Shown: positions 31,419-43,697, counted from the stretch's first letter. The stretch: 64,000 nt of DNA from Perkinsus olseni (GCA_013115135.1 JABANP010000092.1:85944-149943), one strand, 5' to 3'. Notes: generated by a model not told the origin, from the sequence alone. Numbers and translations are program-made.

Positions 31419-33280
31419 GTGATGATGACACTAGAAAGGAGAACTAGCCGGAGCCGAGTCCAACAGAACGACTTCACCCAGATCATACACAAAATTGTTC
31501 GCAAGATGGCGGCGGCTATTCAGCTCTTCGTGCAACCGTCTCTCACTCTCTGAGACTCTCAGACTGAAAGTGACCCAGCTTATGACGATATCGCTGACTT
31601 CTCTAGACTGCTGTAGTAATTACCGCGATGGGAATAAATGAAAGCTGAACAGGCATGGGGTGCTTGTATCGGCCCAACGCAATCCACCCTCTAAAGAAAC
31701 GCCTCACTCACTCCAAGATTGGTCGAGCGCCGTCTCATCCACCTGGCCTTCAGCGCCGTCAAGGTCCGTTCTTTTCAGTTCCCTAAGATGAGGCGTTGTA
31801 GATTGTACAGCCCTCCAAATAATTTTGGAATATCGTGTTTTTCTCGGCGCTAGCTCCAACTGAGACGAGTTACGAAACGAAATGTACAGGGATACTTCGT
31901 AGTACCCCACTGAATAGAACCCCGAAGTTCGACAGCTATTGGAAATATGCCCCCGTGTCGCACGGGTCTCGACATCCTGCCAAAAGGACAGTTTGCCCCG
32001 CACATTTCGAGAGCGGAGAGCTGCGCGTTTCCCCTCGCAAACTGAGAGTCCGAGAACACTGCTTCCTTTCTCACCGTCCATTCGAGTGACTCCGCATTGT
32101 TTTCAGATTTTGCCGGGCCCTCAGGATTCTCCGAATCAGCTGCGTCACGTGACTCATCCCCCAGTACCGTGATGACTTCACTCTTGGGCGTGATCGCCGA
32201 CGTGCTTGGAGAAGGCCTGACAAATATAACAAAACCGGTAAAGGTGCTGGAGAGCTTTCGGTGAGTACTACATACAGAAAATCTACGAATGAAGGCCCAT
32301 GCCCACAGCAACCTTCATATGGTTGCTGGGGAGCTTCCCGTTCATATGCTACATAGCGTTAGAGTACTAGGAGTCGCATTTTACAGTAAAATTTTGGAGT
32401 AAAATTTTTACTCACCATTCCGCACGAGACACGGAAATCTGAGACGAATTGCAAGAACCACATGTAGTTACTGTGAAAGAATGGTTCTTGTCAGAGCTAA
32501 CTTGGATGCTGGCGAAGTCGGAGTTCTTTCCATTCCGTGCTTATCTGGTCCCTGCGATTTTCAGTTGCATCTTCAGTGTATTTCACGAGAAAACCACGAA
32601 ATCACTTCCAAGCAGGCCTACTACTCCTAGCACCCGGATAGCATCATACTTTGAGGACTCTTAGTATGAAAACTGCGAAGCATCTGAGCTGCTGCAGCTA
32701 ACGAGCGTTGATCCAAATTGGATCACCCAATAAACTCGATTGGCAAACATACCGCGGCGGTATAACTTCACTTACAGAGTGCTCGTGTCAACGGAGCTTC
32801 CAGCAGCCTTACCATTACGCCTGCGAACGAAGAAACGCGAAATGAACCTCAAGGTGAGGCGATTGATCGACTTCACGTCACCTCTCCTTCAAAGTCCATT
32901 CCGCAATAGATGCGACAACAATTTGACGAGGACTAAGACTGGCAAAGCCGGAATAGAAATCTGCCGAGTTTTCGAGGTGCTCGCGGAACTTTCCGTCGTT
33001 GGACATTGTCAGATGGAAAAAACTAGAGCGAATAAAGCGTCAGGAATATAACATGCCCCGGATAAGCTGATTTCCCCAACACTGGAGTCAAGACTTGCTT
33101 GAGAGGAAACTATCAAGTCACAAAGCCTCACTCTTCGGCATTTTTGGATGACGCCTGTTCATCTGAAGGGCCCGATGGTCTGACAAGCGAACTAATACCT
33201 TACTATCGCTCAAGCAAGTAACTGGTTAAACATCAGTCTACAAACTGCTTGTCCGTCAGATATCTCAAAGCCGACTCCTG
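31419..33280. other. Intergenic, with an unassigned minus-strand frame
   Basis: A 153-codon minus frame (31850-32311) contains EWTVRKEAVFSDSQF and a Cys/Gly/Arg-rich end, but I recognise no family and no supporting splice pattern. The remainder shows nothing definite. Confidence 0.3.
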
Positions 33281-34097
33281 GAGCCCGTTCAAGTGTTCAT
33301 TTTTCCGTGAACTTTTTCTCGGAAAAGTGACTTCCGTGAGCTCGGAGAAAAAAATGTTGTTCAAGTGAGTGAATCATCGGAGCTCAGAATCCGAGTTCTC
33401 GGATCCGGTGAATTCCGAGTAGCACGACAACATATTCCTAGTTGGCTGTTCAGGTGCGGCTATTTTCCCCTCAAATCACGCATTCCGAGTCCTAGCGATA
33501 GGGTATAGTGTTTCCGAGTCCCCTCCATGAAACACAACGCGAGGACTCAACAGAAAAGTATCTACCATCACACTCACGCAGTCCCCAATCATCGCAAGGC
33601 CCCTAATATGTTACTAACTAGTAGAAAACATTCTTTCACGCGGAATAGACAATGTAGCTGCAAGCTAGTAGCCTACCAATAATGAGGGAAATAATCTGCG
33701 AGCCATGCTTGAGAAATAGTTTAGTCTTTCGACAATCCCACGGTGGGATTCCCACCCCGAGTTCGGCTTTCAGCTTCTCGCAAAGCGAACGGTAGTACTC
33801 AGTTTTCTGCTTCACATAATTTTCTTGAGATGTCTTGATATGTGCTGTCACTGATGCTTTGCGTTGTAAAATCGAGCCAGAGTGGGTTCCGAGGCCCAGC
33901 CGTGACTCGAAGGCGGCACTTGAATGCACTGCACAACCGCTCGGGGAGGCTACTCGGAGAAAGTTCTCGGAAATTGCGCCTTTCCGAGCTGGAACACTTG
34001 AGCAAACTGCAGCTCGGAGGTCATTTACTAGGTCTCGGAACTAGGAAAATGCAACTAGGACTCGGAACTCGGAGTGGCTGAGCACTTGAACGGGCTC
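33281..34097. mobile_element. MITE with 15-bp TIRs and CTG target duplication
   Basis: Ends are GAGCCCGTTCAAGTG and its exact reverse complement (34083-34097). CTG flanks both ends (33278-33280, 34098-34100). The 817-bp interior has no coding capacity and is rich in CTCGGA/TCCGAG words. A 3-bp CWG duplication with such short TIRs is typical of PIF/Harbinger-derived elements; that assignment is inference. Confidence 0.75.
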
Positions 34098-34100
34098 CTG

Positions 34101-36589
34101 CACTATCAGCTCACACTGTACGACACGCAGATGTGGTGAAGTGCGAGTGGTACCCCGTCATAGCTGACTGCCGCCGGACACGCGTAGCTGATTCACATGG
34201 ATGACCAGAATCGGGGCGCCTGAGACAGCGGGTTGGTGCATTAGTTACTCTCATTTTCTCGCAGGGTCGTTGATGCGGAACATAGCAGAAACCGTCAAGA
34301 GGCTTACTGTTCAGCTTTCTGCCATTCCTTGATAGCAGCTACCGTGATCTGCCTCGGTGTCAGCTGTGGAAATTTTGTTGATAAAATCAGTGTTCGCTCC
34401 GTGAGGAAGCGTACGAAGTGATCATCTGGGAATCGGTGGGCGGTAGTAGACTACTACTAGTAATAGTAGTGCAGGCTCTCTTCATCGTAGCTCCGCCTCA
34501 CCTTTCGACGACTCGACATTGTCGAAAGATGAGAATAGGAAGATAACAGAAGAACTGGAACACTACAACGGGCCTAAAATCCCTCGCCGTCTCGAGTCAG
34601 GCCGACAATGCAATCAAAGGAATGAATGTGGCGAACGTTACCCATCTGTAAATACTAGAGACTTAACGCGTTGAGTTCTGTTGATACTAGATGGCTCCTT
34701 GTAGAACTGATGAAGTTCAACTACGAGCTACTGCTCGCTGCAGCCGCTTGCTGCCAGCAAGCTGCTGGTAATGGTACCACGAACGGCGACGGAAAGCGCC
34801 GCTCTCAAAGCGGTGAGGATCTCTAAAGACGATAGCCATGACATGTCTCTATCAACGCGCGTCCATATAGCGGCGTGATGGTGCTTAGAATGTTTGATCG
34901 CCAGTGGCGACTAGCCAGGGGTTACTAGTCGTAGTTCATGCCGCAGTTTTGTCACTAGGGAGTCAGCGGTTGTGGCGGTGCGGGTTATTGTTGGTATGTC
35001 GGTTGGCCAGGCCAACTTGGTCTACTCGATGGAACATCGAAATGCCATTGTCCACTATTAGAGGCTCCGATGGCGATGAAGATCTCTCTCTACACTATTT
35101 TAATTGACTTAGCACGACATCAAAGACTTGTATCATCACGAAGTAGTAATTGACTAGTCGCAAGGCATGGTCACTCATTGTGGTTGTCAAACACTATTGT
35201 GCTCGTTCGCTTTCCTGGAGCTGCAGCCTGCAAAATAATCTCACGCGTGTGCCAGATACTGCTCCGAAGATCTCCCCCACCTCCAGACGCTCCGCATCTT
35301 TCGAAGGCAATGCCTTCAAGGCATTGGTAGGCCGACAGGATTCCCCTTCAATTCCTATAAGAGGCTAATGCTAGAGCGAGAACTTCGCAAATCAATTATC
35401 AGGGTGCGCGCTGTGCTCTCACTGTCTCATGTATCCTGCCAAAACGGATGACCTGCTGGATCATGATGATCCAGCCTGGATGTAACGGCGACACTCCGGG
35501 CAATGACGGCCACCGGCAGCGAGATCGCCAGCGATATGAATACTGCAAGACATTGGGGACATTCGACACAAAGGTGCAGCATTGGGACACCAGCTGCACA
35601 CCTAGCGCTAGTATCAGACTCTGTTTCTGCCTCCGGCTACTTGAGTTGAGTTGACTCATTTATATTCGGGAGGAAGACGGCTGCGTCCCTGCGGAGACGC
35701 GTGGGTCGCGCCGCCAGGCCTCTCTTTCGTTTTAAGCCACCCTCCCTGAACCCTGCAAAACCGAGAGTGTGGGTGAGCTCGTTGCCATCCAAAGGATGGG
35801 GCGGGCTGGACGTGTCTAGCACCGTTACCAGGGCAAGGTGCTTGGTCGAATACTTGGCTTTCATGGGCCTGCAAGTCCGTGATCGCCGGGGCTTCGGCGG
35901 TTCCGAGAGCTCTCTCACGGAACTGCGCTTGCCTCAGGTTCCGGCGCTCGCACGCCCCACTCCCCCTCCCCACACTCAGAGGTTTCACCCGTCCGATCAA
36001 GACATATGCTACACGGGTCCCGTGTCACGGGAGGAGGATGTCACTGATGAGTGCCAAATTTTACAATTCCACAACTTTCCTTACTTGTGTGGGTCTCGTG
36101 ATAGTTGTAATCCATTGCCTGCTCCTCTTTGACGAAGCACTGTGCATGAGGGGTCTCCCACGAGTTCCACCCCGCGGTCACCGAGCGGATGAACAATAAC
36201 TCGATTGACTGTCAGTCAATGACTGATCTGAAGATCGACGATTTGCGAAAGGAGTGCTGAAGGCCGCACGCGAGTGCAACCAATTTCATTCGCTCACATA
36301 GTGTGTGACACATACTTGCACGATTCAAATAGAAAATTATTCGCTTCCTCAGGAATCTTGCTCAGGGCCTTGCAAGTGCCGCAACATTGAGACCATCGAA
36401 GGCAGTGTCGGCGAGCCCTTTCTTACCGCTGGTTATAAACGGTGCATAGCTGGGCAGGAAGTGACATACTCTCCAGCGTAGGGAATCGACTAGAGCGCTT
36501 CTACGATCGACGGCCCCTTTTTGGAATCCTGCCGCACTTGAAGAAAGGCAGCTTGCGGAGAAAGGACATCAGAGAAACTTTGACAGAAC
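34101..36589. other. Mostly noncoding stretch left of the LINE
   Basis: Apart from the small frame at 34710-34826, I see no supportable gene. A 143-codon plus frame (35701-36132) has no recognisable motif. A near-palindrome GCTGGATCATGATGATCCAGC (20-odd bases, about 35455) is present. Part of the region could be degraded 5' LINE sequence. Confidence 0.35.
34710..34826 (+). CDS. Possible first exon of a small secreted protein
   Basis: MKFNYELLLAAAACC is a compact signal-peptide-like start followed by QQAAGNGTTNGDGKRRSQS. The frame stops after 38 codons, but a GTGAGG donor at about 34813 would end the exon earlier. No continuation was found, so it may be a fragment. Confidence 0.35.
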   Translation: MKFNYELLLAAAACCQQAAGNGTTNGDGKRRSQSGEDL

Positions 36590-37535
36590 CCTCGATGAAA
36601 GCTCAATGGAGATGCTGAATCGCTTTCTCTCCGCAAGCTTCCAACTGTCGCATATGCCGTAATAGGACAAGCTGAAATGCTAGCGATCGAGAGAGCACTC
36701 ACACACCTTGCAAGAATGCAAGGAGTCGAGAAGGTAACGCTCTTTTCAGACTCCCTAGTGTGCCTACAGATGCTGCGAGCGGGACGACCCTGGAGCGAGA
36801 CGCTTGGCCGCGTAAGGACCCTCATATATCTGATATATTATATCAGCTGGGTGACAAGGTGCGCCTGGCGTGGATCCCGAGTCACACGGGGTCAATAGCA
36901 CCGAGCGATCTTGTGGACAAAAGGGCCAAAGACGCAAGGCACCATGGAGTCAGCGTGAGCTGTCCGGGTCCAAGGGCCCACACGGCCTCACTACTGAAGA
37001 GAGCGTCCGAGAGGGAGTGTGCGGCTCGGGTAAGGCAGTTGAATGAAAGGCTTCGCGCGTTGTGTGGATCCCAGCGCCAGAGAAGAATCGTCCAAGATCA
37101 CATCGCCGCTGGACCAAAGCTCGCCGGCCTGATCATCGGGCATGCAAGACATTACAGAGCATACATGCACCGCATCGGCAGAGCCTCGGATCCGTATTGT
37201 CAGAAGTGCCAGCTGCGAGAGGCCGAAACACCCAGACACAGGGCAATAAGGTGCCCGGGGGTTGCTAGGCCGCAGTGGGTGCATCCCAATGGTACTCTTG
37301 GGCAGTTCAGCATCAGCAAGAAGAGGATAAAGGCCCGTGAGCGTTTGCTTAGCGTGGGAGTGACGGGCCCCCAAGTCGCATAATCGTCTGCTGGGCGTCC
37401 GTGCTTTGTCTGTCGTGTTCTACTTTGGCTTGGTATAAAAAAGAAAGGAAGAAAAATGAAAAGAAAAAAAGAGAAAGAAAGAGAAAAAAGAGAAAAAAAA
37501 GAAGAAAAAAGAAAAGAAAGAAAGATAAATAAGAT
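36590..37535 (+). mobile_element. 3' end of a LINE (RNase H, zinc knuckle, A-rich tail)
   Basis: RNase H-type motifs: GQAEMLAIERAL, TLFSDSLVCLQML and RLAWIPSHTG followed by DLVDKRAKDA. Then CQKCQLREAETPRHRAIRC, the C-terminal knuckle seen in I/R1/Jockey-type non-LTR elements. The frame shifts once between about 36800 and 36850. The protein stops at 37383; about 50 bases later an A-rich tail of about 100 bases ends the element. The 5' part (endonuclease, reverse transcriptase) is missing, as is usual for 5'-truncated LINE insertions. Confidence 0.8.
37434..37535 (+). repeat. A/G-rich tail
   Basis: Almost pure A with interspersed G, consistent with a degenerated poly-A tail of the LINE. Confidence 0.7.
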
Positions 37536-37572
37536 AGGTATATTTCCTTATCATTATACTTCCGTTAACCTG

Positions 37573-37625
37573 TACCTGAACTATTACCGGAACTATTACT
37601 TGAACTATTACTTGAACTAGTACTA
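37573..37625. repeat. Short tandem repeat (GAACTATTAC units)
   Basis: About four imperfect units of 12 bases (GAACTATTACTT) directly downstream of the LINE tail. Confidence 0.7.
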
Positions 37626-37918
37626 GTGCATACCAGTAGTATGATACCAATCTTACTATTCGTCATATACTTTGCACTTCTCCCTTTTATAGTGTCGCTG
37701 GTGAATTGTCACTCGGTGTGAGGAGAGAGAGCTAAATATACCATCATATTCAGCGAACGACTATTTGCACGCTTTGATTTCCGAGCTCTTCTCGAAGGTC
37801 ATGTACTACGTCGAGAGAATCTGCAGCTGTAACAACAACAAACATGAATGTTTCTGATACCACTGTATGTTTTGATCATCCTGCAGCTTTATCCGGGTCC
37901 TGGTTCAGGACTCCTTAA

Positions 37919-37967
37919 TCGCCAAGTCTCATCTCATCCGGGCCATTGATAAGATGAGACTTGGCGA
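37919..37967. repeat. 16-bp perfect inverted repeat
   Basis: Arms TCGCCAAGTCTCATCT and AGATGAGACTTGGCGA separated by 17 bases. The hairpin would be stable in RNA or as a cruciform. It lies between the LINE and the left copy of the segmental duplication, with no known role. Confidence 0.8.
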
Positions 37968-38198
37968 ATTTATTCATCACGGTTTCAAAATCCCTCTGGG
38001 CCAGCATAACTGCCGCACTGGATGCAATAAATGGGCGATTTCATACTGGGCGAATTGAGATGGACGAGTTGCCCCCATGGGCGAACTGCCCACTGAATGT
38101 AATTATACTGGATGAGATACACCCAAGGATAGGTCTCCTCCGAGGGGTGGCATTCGGCATCGGTTCGATGTCCTCGAATCTCCACGATACACACGAAG

Positions 38199-39672
38199 GT
38201 GTCATAAGAACGAGTAACTCAATTGTCGAATGTCCGTTGATATCCCACAGACTAACGCAGGTATCCCCACCAGCGATAGAAATCAGGTTTCCGACGGTCA
38301 TCGTGGCCGCAGACGTTGAGCGTCTGCGCTACTATGGGCGAATACGTAAGAGGATGCCATATCCACGCTCGATTCTACCAGCACGATGCTTACAATGCTG
38401 CCAATGATCGGTTTCGAAAGAAGAGATGAAAGGCTTGAAAATCTCGAGTTTACATGCGTCGACGACCACAACTGACTGAATCGTGTCTTGAAGCTCTCAA
38501 ACAGCGGTGAAATGACCTTTGATGTCATCCACTAGAGATGAAGTTACCACCAGTGGGGATTCTCCCTCTGGTGGCGAAGCGGTACAAAAAACCCTTACAC
38601 AACGACAGGCTAATAAGACTCTTATTATAAGAGGTCACGTCGCGACGCATGGTCGTCGGCGAGTGAACACCTTACGAAAAACTCATAGGCCGGAGATGTA
38701 TCCTTACGCCTTCGAACTGAGTGAAGAGCGTTCGAGAGGTATCGGCGGCGAAGTAGGACAAGTCGTCAACCTGGAGGGGTATCGAGCACTCTTTAGTGAT
38801 ACTATCTTTGAATATCTGCAAATTCTCGGAACTACTCGAACGGACGCTATAGACCAGATACGGCTTGGAGGTCCTGTCTTCAGAGACTTGCAACTGCGTC
38901 GATATCTGCTGGTCAGAAGCCTTGCATCTTGCTACTGGGTATACCGAGTGAGAAGCCGTATAGAAAGAAAGCTCGAAGTCTCGGTCATTGTACTGGTAGT
39001 GCTGCAGTTGAGGGCTCAGGGTGAAAGTAGATCTCGGGAAAACTTGAGGGTGTCCTTCCAGACTAGCGGAAAGATGATCATCGTCGGCGAAGGAGATGGT
39101 GGCTAGATCACCGTCGATGGGACGAACATCAGGGCAACCCGTCTCAATCTGGGTATACCAGGAATCGATACTTGAGAGAGACTGGGAGAAGTCGATGGTG
39201 TAACTGTTACCACCAATGGGAAGAAGCTTCAAACCATCAGATGGGTATCCGGTGTCACTGATGACAAGTTGATCATTACAAAAGAACAGTAGAGTCACCG
39301 CTCCGTCATCTTTCACATCAAAAATCACGTTGTACTTCTCAGACTTGAGCTCGAATCTCCCAGCAGGTTGAGCCTCCACCAAACCGAAGAGTAGGGCCGA
39401 AGTAAGCGATAATGATAGGATGATGATACTCATGTTAGACATGCCGTGGCTTTGATTGATGAGGGATGAGATTACTGTGATAGGGATGAAGGTTGGTCGA
39501 CCAACAAAACTGATGAGGGAAAATACTACTTGGCGAACACCCGCAGATAGAGACCAAGGCTGCGATGTGCCTTGATAGCTGGGGAAGGAGTATCGATCGA
39601 AGACCCGGCGCGTGCCGCACGCGCGTTGTCTCCTGCGCGCACGGTGGCCTACCGCAACCGCACTACCACTCG
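38199..39672. repeat. Segmental duplication, left copy
   Basis: Matches 42237-43697 with small gaps; it includes the 3' flank and the secreted-protein gene on the minus strand. Homology stops at CCACTCGG near 39672, where this copy carries about 1.1 kb of extra sequence before similarity resumes near 40795. Confidence 0.8.
38672..39442 (-). CDS. Secreted protein, tandem copy 1
   Basis: Single-exon frame of 256 residues from ATG 39442. MSNMSIIILSLSLTSALLF is a clear signal peptide, with likely cleavage after VEAQ. The mature part is rich in Asp, Ser and aromatic residues and reads as beta-strands: LLFFCNDQLVISDTGYPSDG, then IDSWYTQIETGCPDVRP, IDGDLATISF. No membrane segment. The upstream in-frame ATG at 39757 is rejected because it would bury the signal peptide. 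Family not recognised; extracellular or vacuolar location is inferred. A frameshifted copy lies at 42712-43462. Confidence 0.75.
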   Translation of the reverse strand: MSNMSIIILSLSLTSALLFGLVEAQPAGRFELKSEKYNVIFDVKDDGAVTLLFFCNDQLVISDTGYPSDGLKLLPIGGNSYTIDFSQSLSSIDSWYTQIETGCPDVRPIDGDLATISFADDDHLSASLEGHPQVFPRSTFTLSPQLQHYQYNDRDFELSFYTASHSVYPVARCKASDQQISTQLQVSEDRTSKPYLVYSVRSSSSENLQIFKDSITKECSIPLQVDDLSYFAADTSRTLFTQFEGVRIHLRPMSFS

Positions 39673-40795
39673 GTGCAACTTCCCTAGTGGGATCAACGAT
39701 CCGTGCGAGCCGATGTGGGGAGGGCCCCCATCTCCGAGCGAGCGCTATCATCCCCATTCCCTCTCTCAGGTACCAGACCGCGCCAAACGAAGGCTAATTT
39801 TTTTCGGCCCATACGATTTCTTCCTTTCCACCACGCACCACTCCTATGCCTTCCATATTCTGCATATACGTATCCAGATAACCTGCGAGCCCGTCGTTCG
39901 TGAAAATATCCCCCCGTCTGTTCTGCCACGTGCTTCGCTCCGCTCACGTATGTCTCTTTCGTTTCCACTTTCTCCAAGTCACCACGAACTTCGCTCCGCT
40001 CATTCGTGCTCCCTCCTTCCTTCCTTTCCATACGTCACGAAGTACGTGCGACGTCGTCGTTGCCGTGCTGCCGTACTCTCAAGCATACGTGATGTATTGC
40101 CGAGACTTCCTCAGCATGATACCTCGTCCACCCAACAATTCACCCACGTTCTTGCCGTCTCCTTCCACACTGGTCAGCTTTTGGGCCAAAAGTTTTGGCA
40201 ACTGCCTCGCGAACACTGCGCACCCGCTGACTACTTCTCAGGGATGGCTCGTGAAGTGGATCGCTGAACACCGTTACCACTGTAGCATGTCCGTTAGCCG
40301 CGTACAGTTCCATCACACCGACGCTGCCGATCTACCATCCTCACTGCGGCGAGTCCATAGTCCGGGACACGGACTCCGTGCTCCCGTGAACCTCAGCCTC
40401 TATCTCATCGTTGCCCACATCCACAGAGTCTGTCGTGCAGACTCAGCCCGCGATACAAAACGGACAGGACGGGGAGCGTGCCGAGGCGGTAGCCTCGGCC
40501 CCCGCAGGAGAGCTCCCCGCCGGAGCGTCCGACGAACCTTCGTCTAGGCAGTACCGCTCTGGCCTGCAGAGCCTGCAGCACGTCCCCACATGCGGTACGG
40601 CTCAGACATCATGCGTGCGACATCTCCGACAGCCATGACGTGTATATCCGTCTACGCTTCACCCGTCTGAAAGAGGTCGTAGAACGGCCAGTGGCATTTT
40701 GCCACGCTACAAACACTCCCTCGTCTGTACGGCGGCTCGTTGAACCACCGAGTTACCCTTTTGTGTCCTTCGCCCCCGCATCGAAGGACTCTGGG
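39673..40795. other. About 1.1-kb extra sequence absent from the right duplicate
   Basis: Between CCACTCGG and ACAGCG this copy has sequence that the right duplicate lacks (there, CCACTCAGTACGGCG is continuous near 43692). Frames on the plus strand (for example QPAIQNGQDGERAEAV) have no recognised domain. Two CTTCGCTCCGC words lie inside. It may be an insertion, but I see no target duplication or terminal repeats. Confidence 0.5.
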
Positions 40796-41839
40796 TACAG
40801 CGTAGATAGATGGGACGAGGGTCAAAGAAAGATTGATAATGTGATGGAAGCGTCAGCCACACTGTAAGAAGCGCTAGTGTTTCGTGGTCGTGCACAGCCC
40901 GCGCAGCTGTGGAAGCGGAATTAGCCGGGAGGAAAGGAAGTACCCCAGCTGACGATGATCTCGGTCTGAGAGCAACATTCCTTGGTTTGATGAACGGGGC
41001 CTATTCAACAGGCTGAACTGACCCTCCATAGATAGATACGCCGGTGATGCTGGCCCAACTAAGCCGTACTGTCGGTGTTGGACTTCAAGCTCACACAAGA
41101 TAATGTGATAAACAGCGTGATCTAGCGCATATTCTCAATGATTGATACTCATTGAGTATTACCTGTACGCATTGAGTGTAAAGCTCAGGATGATACTGAT
41201 ATCGGGTAGAGAGTGGAGATGGTTGTCGCTAAAGTGCACACTTGACACGACCAGGGATGGTCTGCGGATTCTGATTTGGAAAGTGATTGTGATTAGCTTA
41301 CCCGATAAGGTTCTGATTTTACGCGTGGTTCCGTCTCCTTTCGAATCATACACGGACGCATCATACTCAGATCATCCAAGCTCGCTATCCCGTAAAGGAA
41401 TCACTTCCGAAGGGATTCTATGTGATTTAATGCTGATTGCTGGGGAGTTTCCATGCGGGCGTGATCCCACCGAATGGACGTAGCTGGAGGTTTGTAGTCA
41501 GAAGGCCGGCGCTGATATCATCACCACGCGCTCAGGGAGGTGGTTGGCCGACTTTCGATTCACTCGGGGCTGCAGAACCCCTCTAGTACAAAGTTGGTAG
41601 AGCACGGCCGTCACATCCCTGTAGAGCGTTTGGGCAATAGAAGCAGAGTCCGAGGCAATAGAGGATCACATCGAATGAGGGTGTAAATCGCGACTCCAAG
41701 TTTGGGTGCAGATGTCCTATGTGCTAGCGTTGTACCCTCGACGTCACCGTTGCTCTTTGCCGGTTCTCTCCGTAGCCGGCCCTGGCATACGTCAAGGAGT
41801 CCGACATGGACCTCTGTGTAGATACACCAGGCTCAGCAG
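40796..41839. other. Intergenic between duplicates
   Basis: No gene supportable. Sequence around 41690-41850 resembles 44205-44360, indicating that the duplicated block once extended further. Confidence 0.35.
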
Positions 41840-42235
41840 CGTCTCTTCTGGAATTCTCTTCACTCCGCAAAGCTGAATGGCATCTTGCTAGTCTCCTCAG
41901 CTGGCAATAGTTTCGGCAGAGCCGATGACACTACCCCTTGTTGGTTCGGTGGGCCACTCGGAATTTTCGTCGCCTACCTTAAGGACGGCAGGACCCGGAA
42001 TATCCTCAGTACTATCACAACCTGGGGCGAAAGAGTCGACTTTGCAGCGTATGGTACGAGTACCTTCACTGGCCGTGACGAGAACGGGTAACTGAGGTAT
42101 GCCAACGGGCCGTTGGCAACGGCACATCATACGCGCAGCCGATCGTTGCCGGCCTCGCTGGCATTCTGAAATCGATCGGTGTTCAGCCGAGGATGGCGAA
42201 GCAGCTCATGTCCTCTCTCGCTTTGCGTTCAATTG
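41840..42235 (+). pseudogene. Subtilase (S8 serine protease) relic
   Basis: Plus-strand fragments match the C-terminal half of subtilisin-like proteases: LNGILLVSSAGNSFGRADD (the oxyanion-hole Asn region), VDFAAYGTSTFTG, then, after a stop near 42089 and a frame change, GNGTSYAQPIVAGLAGIL with the catalytic Ser in the GTS motif. The catalytic Asp and His parts are not found. Cut off at the left edge of the right duplicate (42237). Confidence 0.75.
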
Positions 42236-42236
42236 C

Positions 42237-43697
42237 GTCATAAAAACGAGTAACTCGATTATCGAATGTCCGTTAATATCACACAGACTAACGCAAGTAT
42301 TTCCGACCAGTGATAGAAATCAGGTTTCCGACGGTCGTCGTGGACGCAGACGTTGAGCGTCTGCGCTACTATGGGCGAATACGTACGAGGATGCCATATC
42401 CACGCTCGATTCTACCAGCACGATGCCTACAATACTGCCAATGATCGGTTTCAGAAGAAGAGATGAAAAAGCTGGAAGTTTCTCGACTTTACATGCGTCG
42501 ACGACCACAAACAGACTGAATCGTATCGCAAAACTCTGAAACAGACCCCTGAAAGACCCCTTGATCTCATTCAGTGGAGATGAAGTTTCCACCGTCAGAA
42601 ATTCTGCATCTAGTGACGAAGGGGTGCAGAAAAACCCTCACACAACGACAGGCTAATGAGAGGTCACCTCGCGACGTTTAGTCGTCGGTGAGTGAACAGC
42701 TCACAAATACCTCATTTATTGTGAAGATATATCCTTTCACCTTTGAACTGAGTGAAGAGCATGCGATCGGTAGCGACGGCGAAGTAGGACAGGTCGTCAG
42801 ACTGGAGGGGTATCGAGCATTCTTGGATGATCCTATCTTTCAATATGTAAGGGGTACTCGAACGGACACCATAAACCAGATACGGCTTGGAGGTTCTGTC
42901 CTCAAAGGTCTCCAACTCCACCCATGTCTCCGGCGTAGTTGGATTGCACATTGCCAACGCAAATACGTAGTCACCACCCGCAAAGAAAAAAAGCCCGAAG
43001 TCTCCGTCAGTGTACTGGTAGAGTCGCAGCTCAGGGCTCAGGGTGAGAGTAGATCTCGTGAATACATGCGCCTGTCCTTCCAGACTAGTGGAGAGATGAT
43101 CATCGTCGACGAAGGAGATGGTGGCTAGATCACCGTCGATGGGACGAACATCAGGGCAACCCGTCTCAATCTGAGTATACCAGGAATCGATACTCGAGAG
43201 AGACTGGGAGAAGTCGATGGTGTAGTTGTTATCACCAATGGGGAGAAGCTTCAAACCATTAGATGGATATCCGGTATCATTCAGGACGAGATGGCCATCA
43301 CAGTAGAACTGTAAGGACACCTTTCCTTCGGACACATGAAAAATCCCGTTGTTCTTTGTAGACTTGAGCTCGAATCTCCCAGCAGGTTGAGCCTCCACCA
43401 AACCGGAAGAGTAGGGCCGAAGTAAGCGATAATGATAGGATGATGATACTCATGTTAGACATGCCGTGGCTTTGATTGATGAGGGATGAGATTACTGTGA
43501 TAGGGATGAAGGTTGGTCGACCAACAAAACTGATGAGAGAAAAGACTAGGGAATACCAGCAGATAGAGACCAATGCTGCGATGTACCCGGATAGCGGAGG
43601 AAGGTTTAGCGATCCTTCGATCGAAGACACGCCGCGTGCCGCACGCGCGTTGTCTCCTGCGCGCACGGTGGCCTACCACAACTGCACTGCCACTCAG
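42237..43697. repeat. Segmental duplication, right copy
   Basis: Counterpart of 38199-39672. Confidence 0.8.
42712..43462 (-). pseudogene. Secreted protein, tandem copy 2 (frameshift in signal peptide)
   Basis: Closely related to copy 1, but one extra base near 43402-43404 (CCGG where copy 1 has CCG) shifts the frame inside the signal peptide, turning LLFGLVEAQ into LLFRFGGGS. The mature part stays open for about 229 codons (42712-43401), with many amino-acid changes concentrated in the C-terminal half (GGDYVFALAMCNPTTPETW). It has no ATG of its own in frame upstream of the mature part. Either recently broken, or a sequencing error. Confidence 0.65.

Noticed and set aside
35701..36132. 143-codon plus-strand frame as LINE endonuclease
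   Set aside because: I could not find the catalytic His/Asp/Asn motifs of the APE-type endonuclease; left as unassigned.
39572..40547. Overlapping plus-strand frames of 200 or more codons
   Set aside because: Compositionally odd (Arg, Ser, Pro, His rich), no motif, mutually overlapping in different frames.
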